Part shown: positions 17,422-26,502 of the stretch, piece by piece
How positions within the stretch are numbered: position 1 is the first letter of the stretch
Layout of the letters: every line of letters begins with the position of its first letter
Source: Homoserinimonas sp.
GTDB lineage: Bacteria > Actinomycetota > Actinomycetes > Actinomycetales > Microbacteriaceae
Reading direction: 5' to 3'
DNA: 64,000 nt
Assembly: GCA_023957835.1 (NCBI GenBank)
Contig: JAMLGP010000001.1
Coordinates: 1,047,575 to 1,111,574, forward strand
The notes under the pieces: generated by a model
Seen by the model: the letters and a program-made list of their open reading frames with translations, nothing else
The model's database searches: none
What the model was told of the DNA's origin: nothing
Program-made: the position numbers and the translations under genes

Positions 17422-17750
17422 ACGATTCTGCGGTCGGACCGCTCAATTTCAACGGACTGAATCAGAGGGATGCCTCGGTCGGCGAGCCTGCTCCCCCGTT
17501 TGATCCTCTTCGGCTTTGCGTCTTCACTACCGTCGCCCTAATCGCCTGCCTCACCGGGCCGTTCGCGGTGCTCGCGTTCTCTCTGGTTGCGATCGCCGGC
17601 TATTCAAAGGCGCGGCGAGCTGGGTTGCTTCGCTCGCGCTGCAAACTCGGCGATACTCGACTGGTTCTCGCATACCTGGCTGTGATCGCTGTTCTTTCAG
17701 CGGTTGCAATTCCGTTCTGGGTGATGTTGATCATTCGGGTCTGGACCTGA
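17418..17750 (+). CDS. Small membrane protein in the radical SAM/Lgt-like operon
   Basis: 110 residues. A polar N-terminus of about 30 residues is followed by PFDPLRLCVFTTVALIACLTGPFAVLAFSLVAIAGYSKA (two hydrophobic segments) and a third near the end (LAYLAVIAVLSAVAIPFWVMLIIRVW). I recognise no family. The ATG overlaps the radical SAM stop by 4 bp (ATGA), and the Lgt-like start is 3 nt after its stop, so all three are made together. A helper or membrane adaptor for the soluble radical SAM enzyme would fit. Confidence 0.7.
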   Translation: MNDSAVGPLNFNGLNQRDASVGEPAPPFDPLRLCVFTTVALIACLTGPFAVLAFSLVAIAGYSKARRAGLLRSRCKLGDTRLVLAYLAVIAVLSAVAIPFWVMLIIRVWT

Positions 17751-17753
17751 ATC

Positions 17754-18620
17754 GTGTTCCCCACCCTCCAGGATCTTCTGCCCTGGTCGCCACCGATAGA
17801 CACCCATTCGGTGTTTGCGACCCTCGGGCTGGCCGTTGCCGGAGGGGTATTCCTGCTCGAGTGGAATCGGCGCACCTCCCGAGGATTGATTGCCCGGGAT
17901 CACAGGATCGCCTATGTACTGCTCGGCGCCATGCTCGGGGCGGCGCTATTCGCGCGGCTGGGCACCTGGCTGCAGAACTTCGATTTCTCCAGGAACCTGA
18001 GTCTCATTGACCAGTTGCTCTACGGAAACGCGTCGATACTCGCGGGGCTCGTCGGAGCCTGGATCGGAGCCTGGATCGCCAAGCTCGCCTGCGGCTATCG
18101 CGAGCGAACCGGAGACATGTTCGCACCCGCGGTTGCCATTGGAATGGTGATCGGGCGAATCGGCTGCCTGCTCACCGAGAGGCCTGGAACTCCTACCGAC
18201 GCAGACTGGGGCATAGTGCTGGATGCTCAGGCGGCTGCGAGGCTCGACGCGCCCGCGGGAGTGCCCCTGCATCCGAGTTTCGCGTATGAGATCGCATTCC
18301 ACCTCGTCGCGTTTGCGATCCTCTGGTTCTGGCTGCGCAAGGCGCCGATCGCTGCCGGTGAGACACTCACGCTCTATGTTGCGGCCTACGGAATCTTTCG
18401 GTTCTTCGTCGAGTTCGTTCGCGGAAACGAGCTCGTCTGGCTCGGACTCTCCAGGCCGCAATGGTTTCTGCTCCTGACTGTGCCCCTGCTGCTCGGCCGA
18501 ATCTTCTGGAAGGCGCGGAGCGGCAAATTGCTCGCACCCCGCGGTCTGGCGGCGGAGAGAGCGGCCGAGGCCATCAATCCCGAATTCGCAACCATGGAAG
18601 GAATGACCCGTCATGACTGA
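17754..18620 (+). CDS. Lgt-fold (prolipoprotein diacylglyceryl transferase-like) membrane protein, catalytic His missing
   Basis: 288 residues with about seven hydrophobic segments in the Lgt pattern. The family block GMVIGRIGC (130-138) keeps the phospholipid-binding Arg (Arg135, equivalent to E. coli Arg143), but the usual Asn after GRIG is Cys138. HPSFAYE and GIFRFFVEFVRGNE are also conserved. The HGGL motif that carries the essential His103 in E. coli aligns with Leu96-Ala97-Gly98-Leu99 here, so the histidine is absent. It is therefore unlikely to be the housekeeping lipoprotein transferase. It may bind or transfer a diacylglycerol moiety in another reaction, plausibly linked to the upstream radical SAM enzyme. 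The GTG start follows the preceding stop by 3 nt. Confidence 0.8.
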   Translation: MFPTLQDLLPWSPPIDTHSVFATLGLAVAGGVFLLEWNRRTSRGLIARDHRIAYVLLGAMLGAALFARLGTWLQNFDFSRNLSLIDQLLYGNASILAGLVGAWIGAWIAKLACGYRERTGDMFAPAVAIGMVIGRIGCLLTERPGTPTDADWGIVLDAQAAARLDAPAGVPLHPSFAYEIAFHLVAFAILWFWLRKAPIAAGETLTLYVAAYGIFRFFVEFVRGNELVWLGLSRPQWFLLLTVPLLLGRIFWKARSGKLLAPRGLAAERAAEAINPEFATMEGMTRHD

Positions 18621-19242
18621 CGAATCCGAACCGAAGGAGCCAGCCAACGAGCCAGGCGAACAGCCCGGTTCCACCCCGGAATCTGATTCCGGTGCGCAGC
18701 ACGACTGGGTAGCGCCGGAGGCTAAGTCCACTTCTGCTAGCGCTGCGGATGCAGGGAAGCCCGCGGCAGACACACACCCACCGGCGTCATCACCGGCTCC
18801 CTCACCGACCCCACCCGACCCGCAATCTTTTCCGCCACCAACGGGCCAGCCACCCCTTTATCAGCCACCAGGGAACCAGATCCCGGTTGCACCGCAAGTT
18901 GCACCCGATCAGGCACAGGGCTATCCGTATCAGGCGCAGGGCAATCCCTATCAGGTCCAGCCGACGACAGCTCGTCCCCTCGGGTTTGGCGCGGGGTTGG
19001 GCATTGGTGCGGGAATCGGCTGTGTTGCCCAGTTCATCGGGCTCTTCATTTTTTTCGCTTTGGCCGCTTCACCGTTCTTCCTGGGTTCCTGGTTGTTTTC
19101 GGCGCTCGTACCGATCGCAGCATTTGTCATGATCTTCTTTGCGAAGACCCGCCCCTATGCGGTCGGAATCCTTATCGTTTCGGCCGCTGTTTGGATCGGG
19201 TTCCTCGGTCCGTGCCTTGCCATACTTCAGGGATTTGGTTGA
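18613..19242 (+). CDS. Pro/Gln-rich membrane protein, unknown
   Basis: 209 residues. The first 120 are disordered: acidic at first, then Pro/Ser-rich, then a tyrosine-containing YPYQAQGNPYQVQ repeat. The rest is a glycine-rich segment (GFGAGLGIGAGIG) leading into two or three hydrophobic helices. The layout resembles actinobacterial DUF4190-like proteins with a cytoplasmic PYQ-rich tail, but I cannot name the family. The start overlaps the Lgt-like gene by 8 bp, so it belongs to that operon, though function need not be shared. Confidence 0.7.
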   Translation: MTDESEPKEPANEPGEQPGSTPESDSGAQHDWVAPEAKSTSASAADAGKPAADTHPPASSPAPSPTPPDPQSFPPPTGQPPLYQPPGNQIPVAPQVAPDQAQGYPYQAQGNPYQVQPTTARPLGFGAGLGIGAGIGCVAQFIGLFIFFALAASPFFLGSWLFSALVPIAAFVMIFFAKTRPYAVGILIVSAAVWIGFLGPCLAILQGFG

Positions 19243-19500
19243 GGTTTGCAGGGTTTTCAAACTCGCCAGAAACTAGGAGGTTAGCCCCAACTGGACCTGT
19301 CGCACCGTTGCCCAAGCACCAACACCCTACGCCGCGGAGTTTTGTCAACGGCGCGGTGTCTCTAGCGTCCGCGACGTTCACAAAAATCCGCGGCGTTGGA
19401 GAAGTAGCGGGCAAATACGCCGTCTAAACCCGGCCGCTGGCCCAAAACTTCGTGAACAATGACCTGGCTGATACGAGAACGATGTCCCGACTCATCACAA
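19243..19500. other. Non-coding stretch between the operon end and tRNA-Ala
   Basis: 258 bp. I see no convincing gene or strong terminator on either strand. A weak inverted repeat (CGCCG with CGGCG near 19331-19355) is the only structure noticed. Confidence 0.5.
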
Positions 19501-19576
19501 TGGTGGACCTGAGGGGACTCGAACCCCTGACCCCCTGCATGCCATGCAGGTGCGCTACCAGCTGCGCCACAGGCCC
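19501..19576 (-). tRNA. tRNA-Ala(GGC)
   Basis: 76 nt including an encoded CCA end. The 7-bp acceptor stem contains the G3:U70 pair that marks tRNA-Ala. The anticodon stem CCTGC/GCAGG holds loop ATGGCAT, giving anticodon GGC. The T arm has AGGGG TTCGAGT CCCCT. Confidence 0.97.
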
Positions 19577-19656
19577 GCGGCCGGATGGGTTCCGGCAACT
19601 GTCCTAGATTACTACAGGCCGCTCGCGACGGAGAACACGGACGACCCGCAGCCAAG

Positions 19657-19691
19657 CCGGATGCCGACTGCCCTGAGGAGTCGACATCCGG
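19657..19691 (-). terminator. Hairpin terminator after lipoprotein gene
   Basis: A 13-bp stem with one G-U pair (arms 19657-19669 and 19679-19691) begins 9 bp past the stop of the 19701-20282 gene. There is no T tract, as is common in high-GC actinobacteria. Confidence 0.65.
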
Positions 19692-19700
19692 ATTGAAAAA

Positions 19701-20282
19701 TCAGACGTAGCCGAGGCTGGTTGCGGCGGCCCGCGCGATGACCATTAGCGGGTCGATTGAGCCGGCGCTGCCGGAGATTCGCATCTCGAAGCCTTCGACG
19801 AGGGTTCGGACCGTGTAGTAGCCGCCAGTTTCGCCGCTGTCATCCTGCCAGTAGCAGGCGTCCAGGAATGGCGGGCATTCGGACATGCCGAGGTCGGTCC
19901 ACTGATTGGTCAGGTACTCGTCGCTCGGGGCGGCGCGCTCAGCCACGAAGACCATGACCCCGCCTCCCGAATTCGGGATGACCCAGAGGCAGGTCAATCC
20001 GCCCCGCTCGGCGAAATCTGTTGCTTCCGGATCGGCGGTCGACAGGTCGAGTGCTCGCGCTTCGAACGCGTCACCAAGCTGTACCCGGATGGTCGCCAGG
20101 GGCACGAGCGCATCGCAGCTTGCAGGCAACTGGAGAGCAGCAGGGCTCGGCGATGGATCAGCTGATGCGCTCGGGCTTGAATCTCCCGGACCCGCCGGCG
20201 GCTCTGACGGGGGTGCTGCCGGGGTACAACCCACGAGCACCAAGACCAGGCCAAGCGGAATCAGGGTTGAACGCAAACGCAT
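19701..20282 (-). CDS. Predicted lipoprotein, tandem paralogue 1
   Basis: 193 residues from the chosen start. The signal peptide ends in lipobox LVGC (Cys19). A Ser/Pro linker is followed by a domain with SCDALVPLATIRVQL, GGLTCLWVIP, ECPPFLDACYW and a C-terminal ARAAATSLGYV. The upstream gene encodes the same domain with the same four cysteines, so two disulfides are likely. The layout recalls actinobacterial DUF3558-like surface lipoproteins, but I cannot confirm the family. I place the start at ATG 20282 because AAGGAG lies 6 nt upstream. An ATG 18 nt earlier overlaps the previous stop by 4 bp and reads through that site. Confidence 0.78.
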   Translation of the reverse strand: MRLRSTLIPLGLVLVLVGCTPAAPPSEPPAGPGDSSPSASADPSPSPAALQLPASCDALVPLATIRVQLGDAFEARALDLSTADPEATDFAERGGLTCLWVIPNSGGGVMVFVAERAAPSDEYLTNQWTDLGMSECPPFLDACYWQDDSGETGGYYTVRTLVEGFEMRISGSAGSIDPLMVIARAAATSLGYV

Positions 20283-20296
20283 TACTTTCTCCTTAC

Positions 20297-20890
20297 TCAT
20301 ACATATCCCATGCCGGTTGCTGCAGCGCGAGCAGTCTCCATTAGCGGGTTGATCGAATCGCCCACTGCCTCAATGCGCATCTCGAACCCACCTACGAGTA
20401 CGTGAATAGTCGTGTAGGTTGCCCCTACTTCTTCGAAGAAGATCTGCTCCCAGTAACAGCCGTCAAGGAATGGCGGGCATTCGCTATATCCTGCAGACTG
20501 CCAGCCTGCGAGCTTCGTCGCGTCAGGGACATCAAGTGGAGCGACATACACGGAGACGGAGCCGGCATCGGACTGTGGAATCCCCCAAAGGCAAATTAAG
20601 CCGCCTCTGTTACGGAATTCAATGGTCTCCGGACCGCCCCAACCGGCATCAATCGGGATGTACTCGAACGAGGGCCAGAACTGCTCGCGAATGGTGGCTA
20701 GCGGAACCAAGTCGGTGCAACTCGATGGAATAGCCAGGGCCACCGGTGTGCTGGACGGCTCGGGGGTGGATGATGCCACCGAGCTCGGTGAGGGAGTCCC
20801 GCTGGAGCCCGGCTCCGGGAGGTTCACAGTAATGCACCCTGTAAGCGGAAGTGCAATTATGGCGGGCAGTGCGAGATAGCGAAGCTTCAC
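20297..20890 (-). CDS. Predicted lipoprotein, tandem paralogue 2
   Basis: 197 residues. The signal peptide ends in lipobox LTGC (Cys19), then a Ser/Pro/Thr linker and a domain aligned throughout with its downstream neighbour: SCTDLVPLATIREQF, GGLICLWGIP, ECPPFLDGCYW, and the end ARAAATGMGYV. The four domain cysteines match. The pair arose by tandem duplication and has diverged widely in the middle. Function is unknown, with surface exposure inferred from the lipobox. It is first gene of the two-gene unit, the second start being within about 15 bp of its stop. Confidence 0.78.
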   Translation of the reverse strand: MKLRYLALPAIIALPLTGCITVNLPEPGSSGTPSPSSVASSTPEPSSTPVALAIPSSCTDLVPLATIREQFWPSFEYIPIDAGWGGPETIEFRNRGGLICLWGIPQSDAGSVSVYVAPLDVPDATKLAGWQSAGYSECPPFLDGCYWEQIFFEEVGATYTTIHVLVGGFEMRIEAVGDSINPLMETARAAATGMGYV

Positions 20891-20955
20891 TGATCCTGAT
20901 CCTTACGTCGGTCGGGCGTAGTTACGGCCATTCTCTCAACAGCCTGCGCAATTTA

Positions 20956-21924
20956 CTAGCGATTCGAGCGTGTAAATTGCAACGTTTTGTAGAGGCCGCT
21001 GAACCCGTGAATTGCGGAGCGAAGCTCCTGAAGTACATGCTGCGCAAGGAAGACCTGAGTCAGCGGTCCGAGGTCATTTGCGGTGCCGCTAACGGCCACG
21101 GTCTCCACCGACATTCCCGATTCGATCCCGAAGACTTCGACCGCAACCGCGCCCTGATACGGGACATAAACCGGGGTGGTGATGACGAGTACCGACTCAG
21201 TCGCGGCACCCTCTCCCCCGGCCCAGAACCGAAACGTGTCGGCGGTATTTGCTCGCCTTAATTCGGGCTCGGATGACGGGGCAGCTACCACGCTGAATTC
21301 GCGTTCACCGGCATCCCAGCTTCGCACCAGCCACGACCCGAACCCCGCGCCGCCCGCACTCTCCCGATCCGGCTCGTCTAGGTCGAAGGCGCGCTGCATC
21401 CCAACCGTCATGGCGTCAATCTCGTTCGAGCCTTCTATTTGCAATTCGCGGGCCAGCTCCACTTCATCGCCTTTGAACTGCCTGCTGGCCCCGAGGAAGA
21501 CCGCTTTACCCCAGTCCAGTCCGACTGCCTCAAGCTCGCGAAGAAATCGCGGTTTGACGATTCCAGCCCTGACCATCCCGCCGGTCATGACCACCGCGTC
21601 GTAGTAGTTTCTTTCCGGCGGCGCAGTCCCGAGAAGTCCGAGCTCGCGGCCAGCCGATTCGACCAACCGGCGCTGTGTAGCCGTAATCGTGGCATCGGCA
21701 GCGAGGTTTCGCTCCCTTCCGCCCCTGAAGTCCCAGTGATCCGAAGCGAAGCGTTCAACCTCCGCCAAACACTCCTGAGTGCCAAGCCTCCGCCACCGCG
21801 ATTCATCGCCGCCGAAGCTCGAGATGATTCCGGAGTCAAAGAGTGCGCCCAGCCAGGTGTCGATTCGATCCAGATTGAGTGCTGCGTCATCCGGTCGCCG
21901 ATCCCATCTGGGAAGTTCAACCAT
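20956..21924 (-). CDS. Conserved hypothetical protein, possibly DUF218/YdcF-like
   Basis: About 322 residues, soluble, no signal peptide. The central part contains YDAVVMTGGMVRAGIVKPRF and GKAVFLGASRQFKGDEVELARELQI, followed by EIDAMTVGMQRAFD and later VLVITTPVYVPYQGAVAVEVFGIE. This order (hydrophobic strand with Gly-Gly, second strand, then strand plus aromatic segment) is reminiscent of the DUF218/YdcF fold, but similarity is too weak for a firm call. The ATG at 21922-21924 comes directly after the rsfS stop, so it is probably co-expressed with the nadD-rsfS group. Confidence 0.6.
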   Translation of the reverse strand: MVELPRWDRRPDDAALNLDRIDTWLGALFDSGIISSFGGDESRWRRLGTQECLAEVERFASDHWDFRGGRERNLAADATITATQRRLVESAGRELGLLGTAPPERNYYDAVVMTGGMVRAGIVKPRFLRELEAVGLDWGKAVFLGASRQFKGDEVELARELQIEGSNEIDAMTVGMQRAFDLDEPDRESAGGAGFGSWLVRSWDAGEREFSVVAAPSSEPELRRANTADTFRFWAGGEGAATESVLVITTPVYVPYQGAVAVEVFGIESGMSVETVAVSGTANDLGPLTQVFLAQHVLQELRSAIHGFSGLYKTLQFTRSNR

Positions 21925-21926
21925 GC

Positions 21927-22283
21927 CTACAACCCCAGAGGTACGACCGGGCAATCCTTCCAGATTCGCTCCAGCGAATAGTAGAGCCGCTCTTCCTCGT
22001 GAAAAACATGCACGACGAGGTCTCCGAAGTCCAGCAATACCCAGCGCCCTTCGGTCCTGCCCTCGCGGCGCAAAGGCTTGAGGTCGAGTTCGCGCAGTTT
22101 TGCTTCGATTTCTTCACCGATCGCAAGTACCTGGCGCTCATTGCGTCCGCTCGCGAGGAAGAATACTTCCGCAAAAGGCAACGGAAGCGAAACGTCGAGG
22201 GCTACGAGGTCCTCCGCCTGCTTCGAGTCTGCCGCGGAGGCGGCCTGCTTCACGGCAGCGAGCGTCCCTGTGGATACCGTCAC
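21927..22283 (-). CDS. rsfS: Ribosome silencing factor RsfS
   Basis: 118 residues. The C-terminal block GRWVLLDFGDLVVHVFHEEERLYYSLERIW is the RsfS (Iojap/YbeB) signature. The protein binds L14 on the large subunit and blocks subunit joining when nutrients are scarce. The start is GTG at 22283 with GGGGA upstream. It follows the 468-residue membrane-protein gene and nadD in the order usual for actinobacteria. Confidence 0.95.
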   Translation of the reverse strand: MTVSTGTLAAVKQAASAADSKQAEDLVALDVSLPLPFAEVFFLASGRNERQVLAIGEEIEAKLRELDLKPLRREGRTEGRWVLLDFGDLVVHVFHEEERLYYSLERIWKDCPVVPLGL

Positions 22284-22321
22284 GATTCCCCGGTCGAAAT
22301 TCTAAGAGTCATCGGCACCTG

Positions 22322-23728
22322 TCAGAAGATCTTGAAGATCATTCCGGCGGCGAAGAGCAGGATGACCCCGATCCCCATGGCGGCACCGGTAATTGACAGC
22401 CCCATAATGAGCTTGCTTCCCTTGGGCCGACGGGCGATTAGAACGCTTTGAGTTGAAGTGTGCGTGCTCACTGCATCGGATGCCCGCACCGGCGCAGAGT
22501 CCATCGATGCGATCTCCCGATCCCTCGGGTCTGCCGCGTTGTCCAGGTCTGAGGAATCAAACCGCGAACGGTTGTAGCCAGAGGTCGCGAGACTGCGAGG
22601 CAGATTCACGGTTCCCGTCAGCAGAATCTCACCGGTTTCACCGAGCGGCGCGGTAATCGTGCTGGTTGACGGGAAGTTCGGCATGACAAGCGCACTGGTG
22701 GTAATTGCGCCGCTTGCAGCAATGTCCCTGCTGTGGTGACCGATCAGAGAGGCGAACTGATCGTCGATTTCGGGTTGTCGAGACCAGTGAGTCGGAGCTG
22801 TCTCATATACTTCGGGAGCCGTCACTACCTCGCGAACCGGTACGTTCGGATCTGGAGTACTGCTCCCCTGAACCACTCGATCGGGAGTGCCGGACCCGGG
22901 AGTGCCGGACATCGGAGCACTGGACCACTGAGCGCTGAACTCCGTAAACCTCGGCGCCTCGGGAGCGGCGATCCGCTCTTCCGACGCGGGTTGCCGCATA
23001 GCCTCAGGCTGAACCTGCTGTACCGGCTCAGGCTGAACCCGCTGCGCCTGCCAGTCAATTGGAGGCTGAATCAAGTCCGGAACCGATTGAGGTGCGGAAT
23101 AAGAGTCGGGACTTGCAGCCTCAGCCGAAGGGACATACGACGCCTCAGAGGCTGACGGCGCCACCGAGGGCCCTGACGCCACCTGAGTGTTGCCAAGCGC
23201 TGCCTCTCGGATTGCCCTCAACTCTCGGCGGCTAAGTGTTTGCTCGGTCGGCGGTTGCGTGCTCTTGGGGGACTCGGTCCCTGTCACCACCTTTGGGGGG
23301 TCGACGACCGCCGGCTCAACCTGCTCCGGAATGGTGCTCTCGGCGCGAACTCGGGGTCGGAGCCCACTGCCCGCGGAGCCCGTAGAAGGCGAAACCGGAG
23401 GTACTTCTGCTGTGGTAGAGAAAGCCTCGCCTCTGGCCTCCGGGCTATAGTCTCGGACTCTGAATCTCGGTACTTCGCCGGATTCCTGACGATTGTCCGA
23501 AGCGCGGGGTCTGCGCATTGGCTGCCCTGCCTCGGGGGCTGAATGCCTTGATCTGACTCTGAACTCCGGCTGAGGATGGGCCGGCCCTTCTTGTGAAAAT
23601 CCCTGATCAGAGGCGTAATTCGCGCTCTGGGTAGGAGCCGCTGGAGCCGCAACAGCCTCCGCCGCGGCGCGCTCGCTCTCCCGAAGAGCCTTGCGGCTCA
23701 AGGGGCGCTCCCCCTGGGAGGTTGTCAA
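22322..23728 (-). CDS. Long disordered protein with C-terminal membrane anchor
   Basis: 468 residues. The first 430 are polar and low in complexity (Ser, Pro, Ala, Glu, Arg), with a start [15 protein letters not shown] and a related [15 protein letters not shown] segment. A single transmembrane helix at the end ([29 protein letters not shown]) makes it tail-anchored, with nearly all of it in the cytoplasm. The gene occupies the nadD-rsfS interval, where Microbacteriaceae often have a poorly conserved protein of this type. The start is TTG, supported by GGAG 6 nt upstream and a 4-bp overlap with the nadD stop. Function unknown. Confidence 0.75.
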   Translation of the reverse strand: MTTSQGERPLSRKALRESERAAAEAVAAPAAPTQSANYASDQGFSQEGPAHPQPEFRVRSRHSAPEAGQPMRRPRASDNRQESGEVPRFRVRDYSPEARGEAFSTTAEVPPVSPSTGSAGSGLRPRVRAESTIPEQVEPAVVDPPKVVTGTESPKSTQPPTEQTLSRRELRAIREAALGNTQVASGPSVAPSASEASYVPSAEAASPDSYSAPQSVPDLIQPPIDWQAQRVQPEPVQQVQPEAMRQPASEERIAAPEAPRFTEFSAQWSSAPMSGTPGSGTPDRVVQGSSTPDPNVPVREVVTAPEVYETAPTHWSRQPEIDDQFASLIGHHSRDIAASGAITTSALVMPNFPSTSTITAPLGETGEILLTGTVNLPRSLATSGYNRSRFDSSDLDNAADPRDREIASMDSAPVRASDAVSTHTSTQSVLIARRPKGSKLIMGLSITGAAMGIGVILLFAAGMIFKIF

Positions 23729-24327
23729 CTGGAACTCCGATACAGGTGATATTTCGAGATGTACTGCACAACCCCATCTGGAACCAGGTACCAGACCGGG
23801 GATCCCCGGTTCACTCGGCTCCTGCAGTCGGTAGAGGAGATCGCCAGAGCAGGCACTTCTAGCAAGCTTACGTGCTCCTTTGGCAAACCGGTAACCTTCA
23901 GGGAATGTCCCGGCCGGCTCACAGCTACGAAGTGGGCGAGATCAAAGAGCTGGTCAGCATCCTTCCAGTCTGGAAGTCCGGATAGCGCGTCAACTCCGGA
24001 GATGAAGAAGATTTCGGCATCCGGATTGAGTTCGTGCATCTCGCGAAGGGTGTCGATCGTATAGGTAGGACCACCCCGATCGATATCGACCCTGCTGACC
24101 GTGAAATCCGGATTGGATGCCGTGGCAATGACAGTCATGAGATATCGGTGTTCAGCGGCGGTGACATCCCGCTTCTGATAGGACTGGCCGGTCGGAACGA
24201 AGATCACTTCGTCAAGATCGAACTGCTGTCGAACCTCGCTGGCAGCGACCAGGTGACCGTGATGAATCGGATCGAAGGTGCCGCCCATGACGCCGATTCT
24301 GGAGCGTCGAGTCTGCTGAGCGGACAT
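23725..24327 (-). CDS. nadD: Nicotinate-nucleotide adenylyltransferase
   Basis: About 200 residues. The nucleotidyltransferase motif [15 protein letters not shown] (GTFDPxHxGH) starts near residue 12, and [13 protein letters not shown] at the C-terminus is the ISSTxIR motif. It makes nicotinate adenine dinucleotide from NaMN and ATP on the way to NAD. I place the start at ATG 24327, 7 nt after the stop of the small membrane protein gene. An ATG 51 nt earlier would overlap that gene and adds a non-conserved tail. It is translationally coupled to the next gene. Confidence 0.93.
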   Translation of the reverse strand: MSAQQTRRSRIGVMGGTFDPIHHGHLVAASEVRQQFDLDEVIFVPTGQSYQKRDVTAAEHRYLMTVIATASNPDFTVSRVDIDRGGPTYTIDTLREMHELNPDAEIFFISGVDALSGLPDWKDADQLFDLAHFVAVSRPGHSLKVTGLPKEHVSLLEVPALAISSTDCRSRVNRGSPVWYLVPDGVVQYISKYHLYRSSS

Positions 24328-24334
24328 CTGTCGC

Positions 24335-24520
24335 TTAGTGGCCGGAGTGCTCGTTCTCACCCGTGCGGGCACGGCCACCGTGGCGGTTGGCTACATCACG
24401 AAAACTCCAGGTGATGAAGGCGAGCACAGTGAAGAGGATGAACGCGGTCAGCGCAAAGGCCCAGTTGGGCATGATGAGCGGAGCTCGCTCTTCAACTGCC
24501 GCGAGCATCAATTGCAACAT
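24335..24520 (-). CDS. Small single-pass membrane protein upstream of nadD
   Basis: 61 residues: a short N-terminus, one transmembrane helix ([22 protein letters not shown]), then a basic tail [21 protein letters not shown]. The start ATG 24520 has GGAG 6 nt upstream. Small proteins of this form precede nadD in many Microbacteriaceae. Function unknown. Confidence 0.7.
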   Translation of the reverse strand: MLQLMLAAVEERAPLIMPNWAFALTAFILFTVLAFITWSFRDVANRHGGRARTGENEHSGH

Positions 24521-24595
24521 GTCCCACTCCATTCCACGCCCCGTAACCTGTCGGGGCGACCAGTCCAATCTATCGTGAAATCGGCCGTCAATGGC

Positions 24596-26119
24596 TCAAT
24601 TCGAGGGTTCGCCGCTCTCTTCGTCTGAATCCTGATCGGCCCAGATGCCAGCCTGCCTTTCCGCTTCGAGCTCGGCTCTTGCTTCGGCCTTGGCATCCAT
24701 TCGGGCAAAATAGTCCTCTCGCCTGCTGGCTCTAGAGGGACGCTGAGTTCCGTCGAGCCGGGCATCTGTGCCTCGCGGACTCGTAATGAGCTCGGCGGTT
24801 GAGGTCAGAGTCGGTTCCCAGTCAAAGTCGACGCCCTCGCCGGAGCCGATTACGACTCTGGATCCCGCAACTGCGCCGGCGCTTACCAGCGCATCTTCAA
24901 CCCCGAGCTTTGCCAGCCTGTCGGCAAGGTAGCCGATGGCTTCATCATTGCTGAAGTCGGTCTGGGCAACCCAGCGCTCCGGCTTCCTGCCGATGACCCG
25001 GTAAGTGTTGCCCGCCGAACCGCCCTCGACTCGGATGGTGAAATCGGCTGCGTCAACTGGCTTTGGCCGGATTATGATTTGCGGCACTTCGACTTGCCGG
25101 GTGCGATCCTTTTCGACAAGTTCGGCGAGGGCAAAGGACAGTTCCCGCAGCCCTTCATGAGTAACAGCGGAGATTTCAAAGACTCTAAAGCCCCGGGATT
25201 CGAGTTCCGGCCGCACTAGCTCTGCCAGTTCTCTTGCTTCAGGCACGTCCGTCTTATTCAGCGCAACCAGCTGAGTTCTCTCAAGCAGAGGAATCTGATT
25301 CTCGCCTACTGAATAGGCCCCGAGTTCCTTGAGAATGACTTCGAGATCGCTGATCGGATCGCGTCCGGGCTCGAGGGTCGCGCAATCCAGAACATGCAGG
25401 ATGACCGAGCATCTTTCAACATGGCGCAGGAATTCCAGCCCCAGCCCCTTGCCTTCACTGGCACCTTCGATCAGGCCGGGGACGTCGGCCACGGTGTACC
25501 TGACGCCACCCGCATCGACCACCCCGAGATTGGGCTGCAGAGTGGTGAACGGGTAATCGGCGATTTTGGGCCTTGCCGCGGACATTGCGGCCACGAGGCT
25601 GGACTTTCCCGCGGAAGGGAAGCCTACGAGTGCCACGTCGGCGAGCATTTTCAGCTCAAGAGTTAAATCCCCCGTCCAGCCAGGAGTTCCGAGCAGAGCG
25701 AAGCCGGGAGCCTTTCTGCGGGTGTTCGCCAGCGATGCGTTGCCGAGGCCGCCCTGGCCCCCTTCGGCTGCCAGAAAACTCATCCCGGGCCGGTCGAGGT
25801 CGGCGAGAACTTCACCCTCGATGCTCTTCACCACGGTTCCAACCGGCACTCCCAGCACCACATCCGGGCTGCTGTAGCCGGTGCGGTTATCACCCATTCC
25901 GGGTCCGCCGTTTTCTGATTTGCGGTGTGGAGCGCGCTGCAGCCCAAGCAAGGTTGTGACCTGGGGATCGCTTTGCAGGATTATGTTGCCGGCATTGCCG
26001 CCATCGCCGCCATCCGGCCCCGCGAGAGGCTTGAACTTCTCTCTCCTGATAGAGACGCAGCCGTCGCCGCCATCGCCTGCGCGAAGGTGAAGCGTAACCT
26101 GATCAACGAAACTGGCCAC
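24596..26119 (-). CDS. obg: Obg/CgtA GTPase
   Basis: 507 residues. The glycine-rich Obg fold begins [41 protein letters not shown]. The GTPase domain has GFPSAGKSS (P loop), the switch region [24 protein letters not shown] (DxPG) and NKTD. A C-terminal OCT domain follows ([25 protein letters not shown]-like region), then a basic/acidic tail. Obg acts in 50S maturation and stress response. GTG 26119 is the start because AGGAGG lies 5 nt away, while an earlier GTG abuts that site. It is downstream of rplU and rpmA. proB and proA, often found between obg and nadD, are absent here. Confidence 0.95.
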   Translation of the reverse strand: MASFVDQVTLHLRAGDGGDGCVSIRREKFKPLAGPDGGDGGNAGNIILQSDPQVTTLLGLQRAPHRKSENGGPGMGDNRTGYSSPDVVLGVPVGTVVKSIEGEVLADLDRPGMSFLAAEGGQGGLGNASLANTRRKAPGFALLGTPGWTGDLTLELKMLADVALVGFPSAGKSSLVAAMSAARPKIADYPFTTLQPNLGVVDAGGVRYTVADVPGLIEGASEGKGLGLEFLRHVERCSVILHVLDCATLEPGRDPISDLEVILKELGAYSVGENQIPLLERTQLVALNKTDVPEARELAELVRPELESRGFRVFEISAVTHEGLRELSFALAELVEKDRTRQVEVPQIIIRPKPVDAADFTIRVEGGSAGNTYRVIGRKPERWVAQTDFSNDEAIGYLADRLAKLGVEDALVSAGAVAGSRVVIGSGEGVDFDWEPTLTSTAELITSPRGTDARLDGTQRPSRASRREDYFARMDAKAEARAELEAERQAGIWADQDSDEESGEPSN

Positions 26120-26227
26120 GGTCACCTCCTAGGGCGGGTTCCAAGTTCATTAAATGCTGAAGGCGAGCCAGCGCCCGCCTCAAGCCGAATCGCAAAACCG
26201 CGACTCGAGTTTTGTAACCCCGAGAGC

Positions 26228-26488
26228 TCAGGCTCCAGGGGCCGAGACTACGTTGACAACCTTGCGACCTCCCTTGGAGCCGAATTCGACGGCGCCGGCG
26301 GCAAGAGCAAAAAGGGTGTCATCTCCGCCACGGCCAACATTCTCTCCGGGGTGGAAGTGGGTTCCACGCTGGCGAACGATGATTTCACCTGCGTTGACTA
26401 CTTGGCCGCCGAAGCGCTTGACCCCGAGCCGCTGAGAATTCGAATCGCGACCGTTCCTTGAGGAACTCGCACCTTTCTTGTGTGCCAT
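26228..26488 (-). CDS. rpmA: Ribosomal protein bL27
   Basis: 86 residues, beginning [20 protein letters not shown] with [23 protein letters not shown], the bL27 signature. It sits near the peptidyl-transferase centre. A strong ribosome site (GAGGAG) precedes the ATG, 14 nt after rplU. Confidence 0.98.
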   Translation of the reverse strand: MAHKKGASSSRNGRDSNSQRLGVKRFGGQVVNAGEIIVRQRGTHFHPGENVGRGGDDTLFALAAGAVEFGSKGGRKVVNVVSAPGA

Positions 26489-26502
26489 TTGATTCGGCTC
26501 CT

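Noticed and set aside
17946-18773. 275-residue open frame opposite the Lgt-like gene
   Set aside because: Antisense shadow. The plus strand has conserved Lgt motifs.
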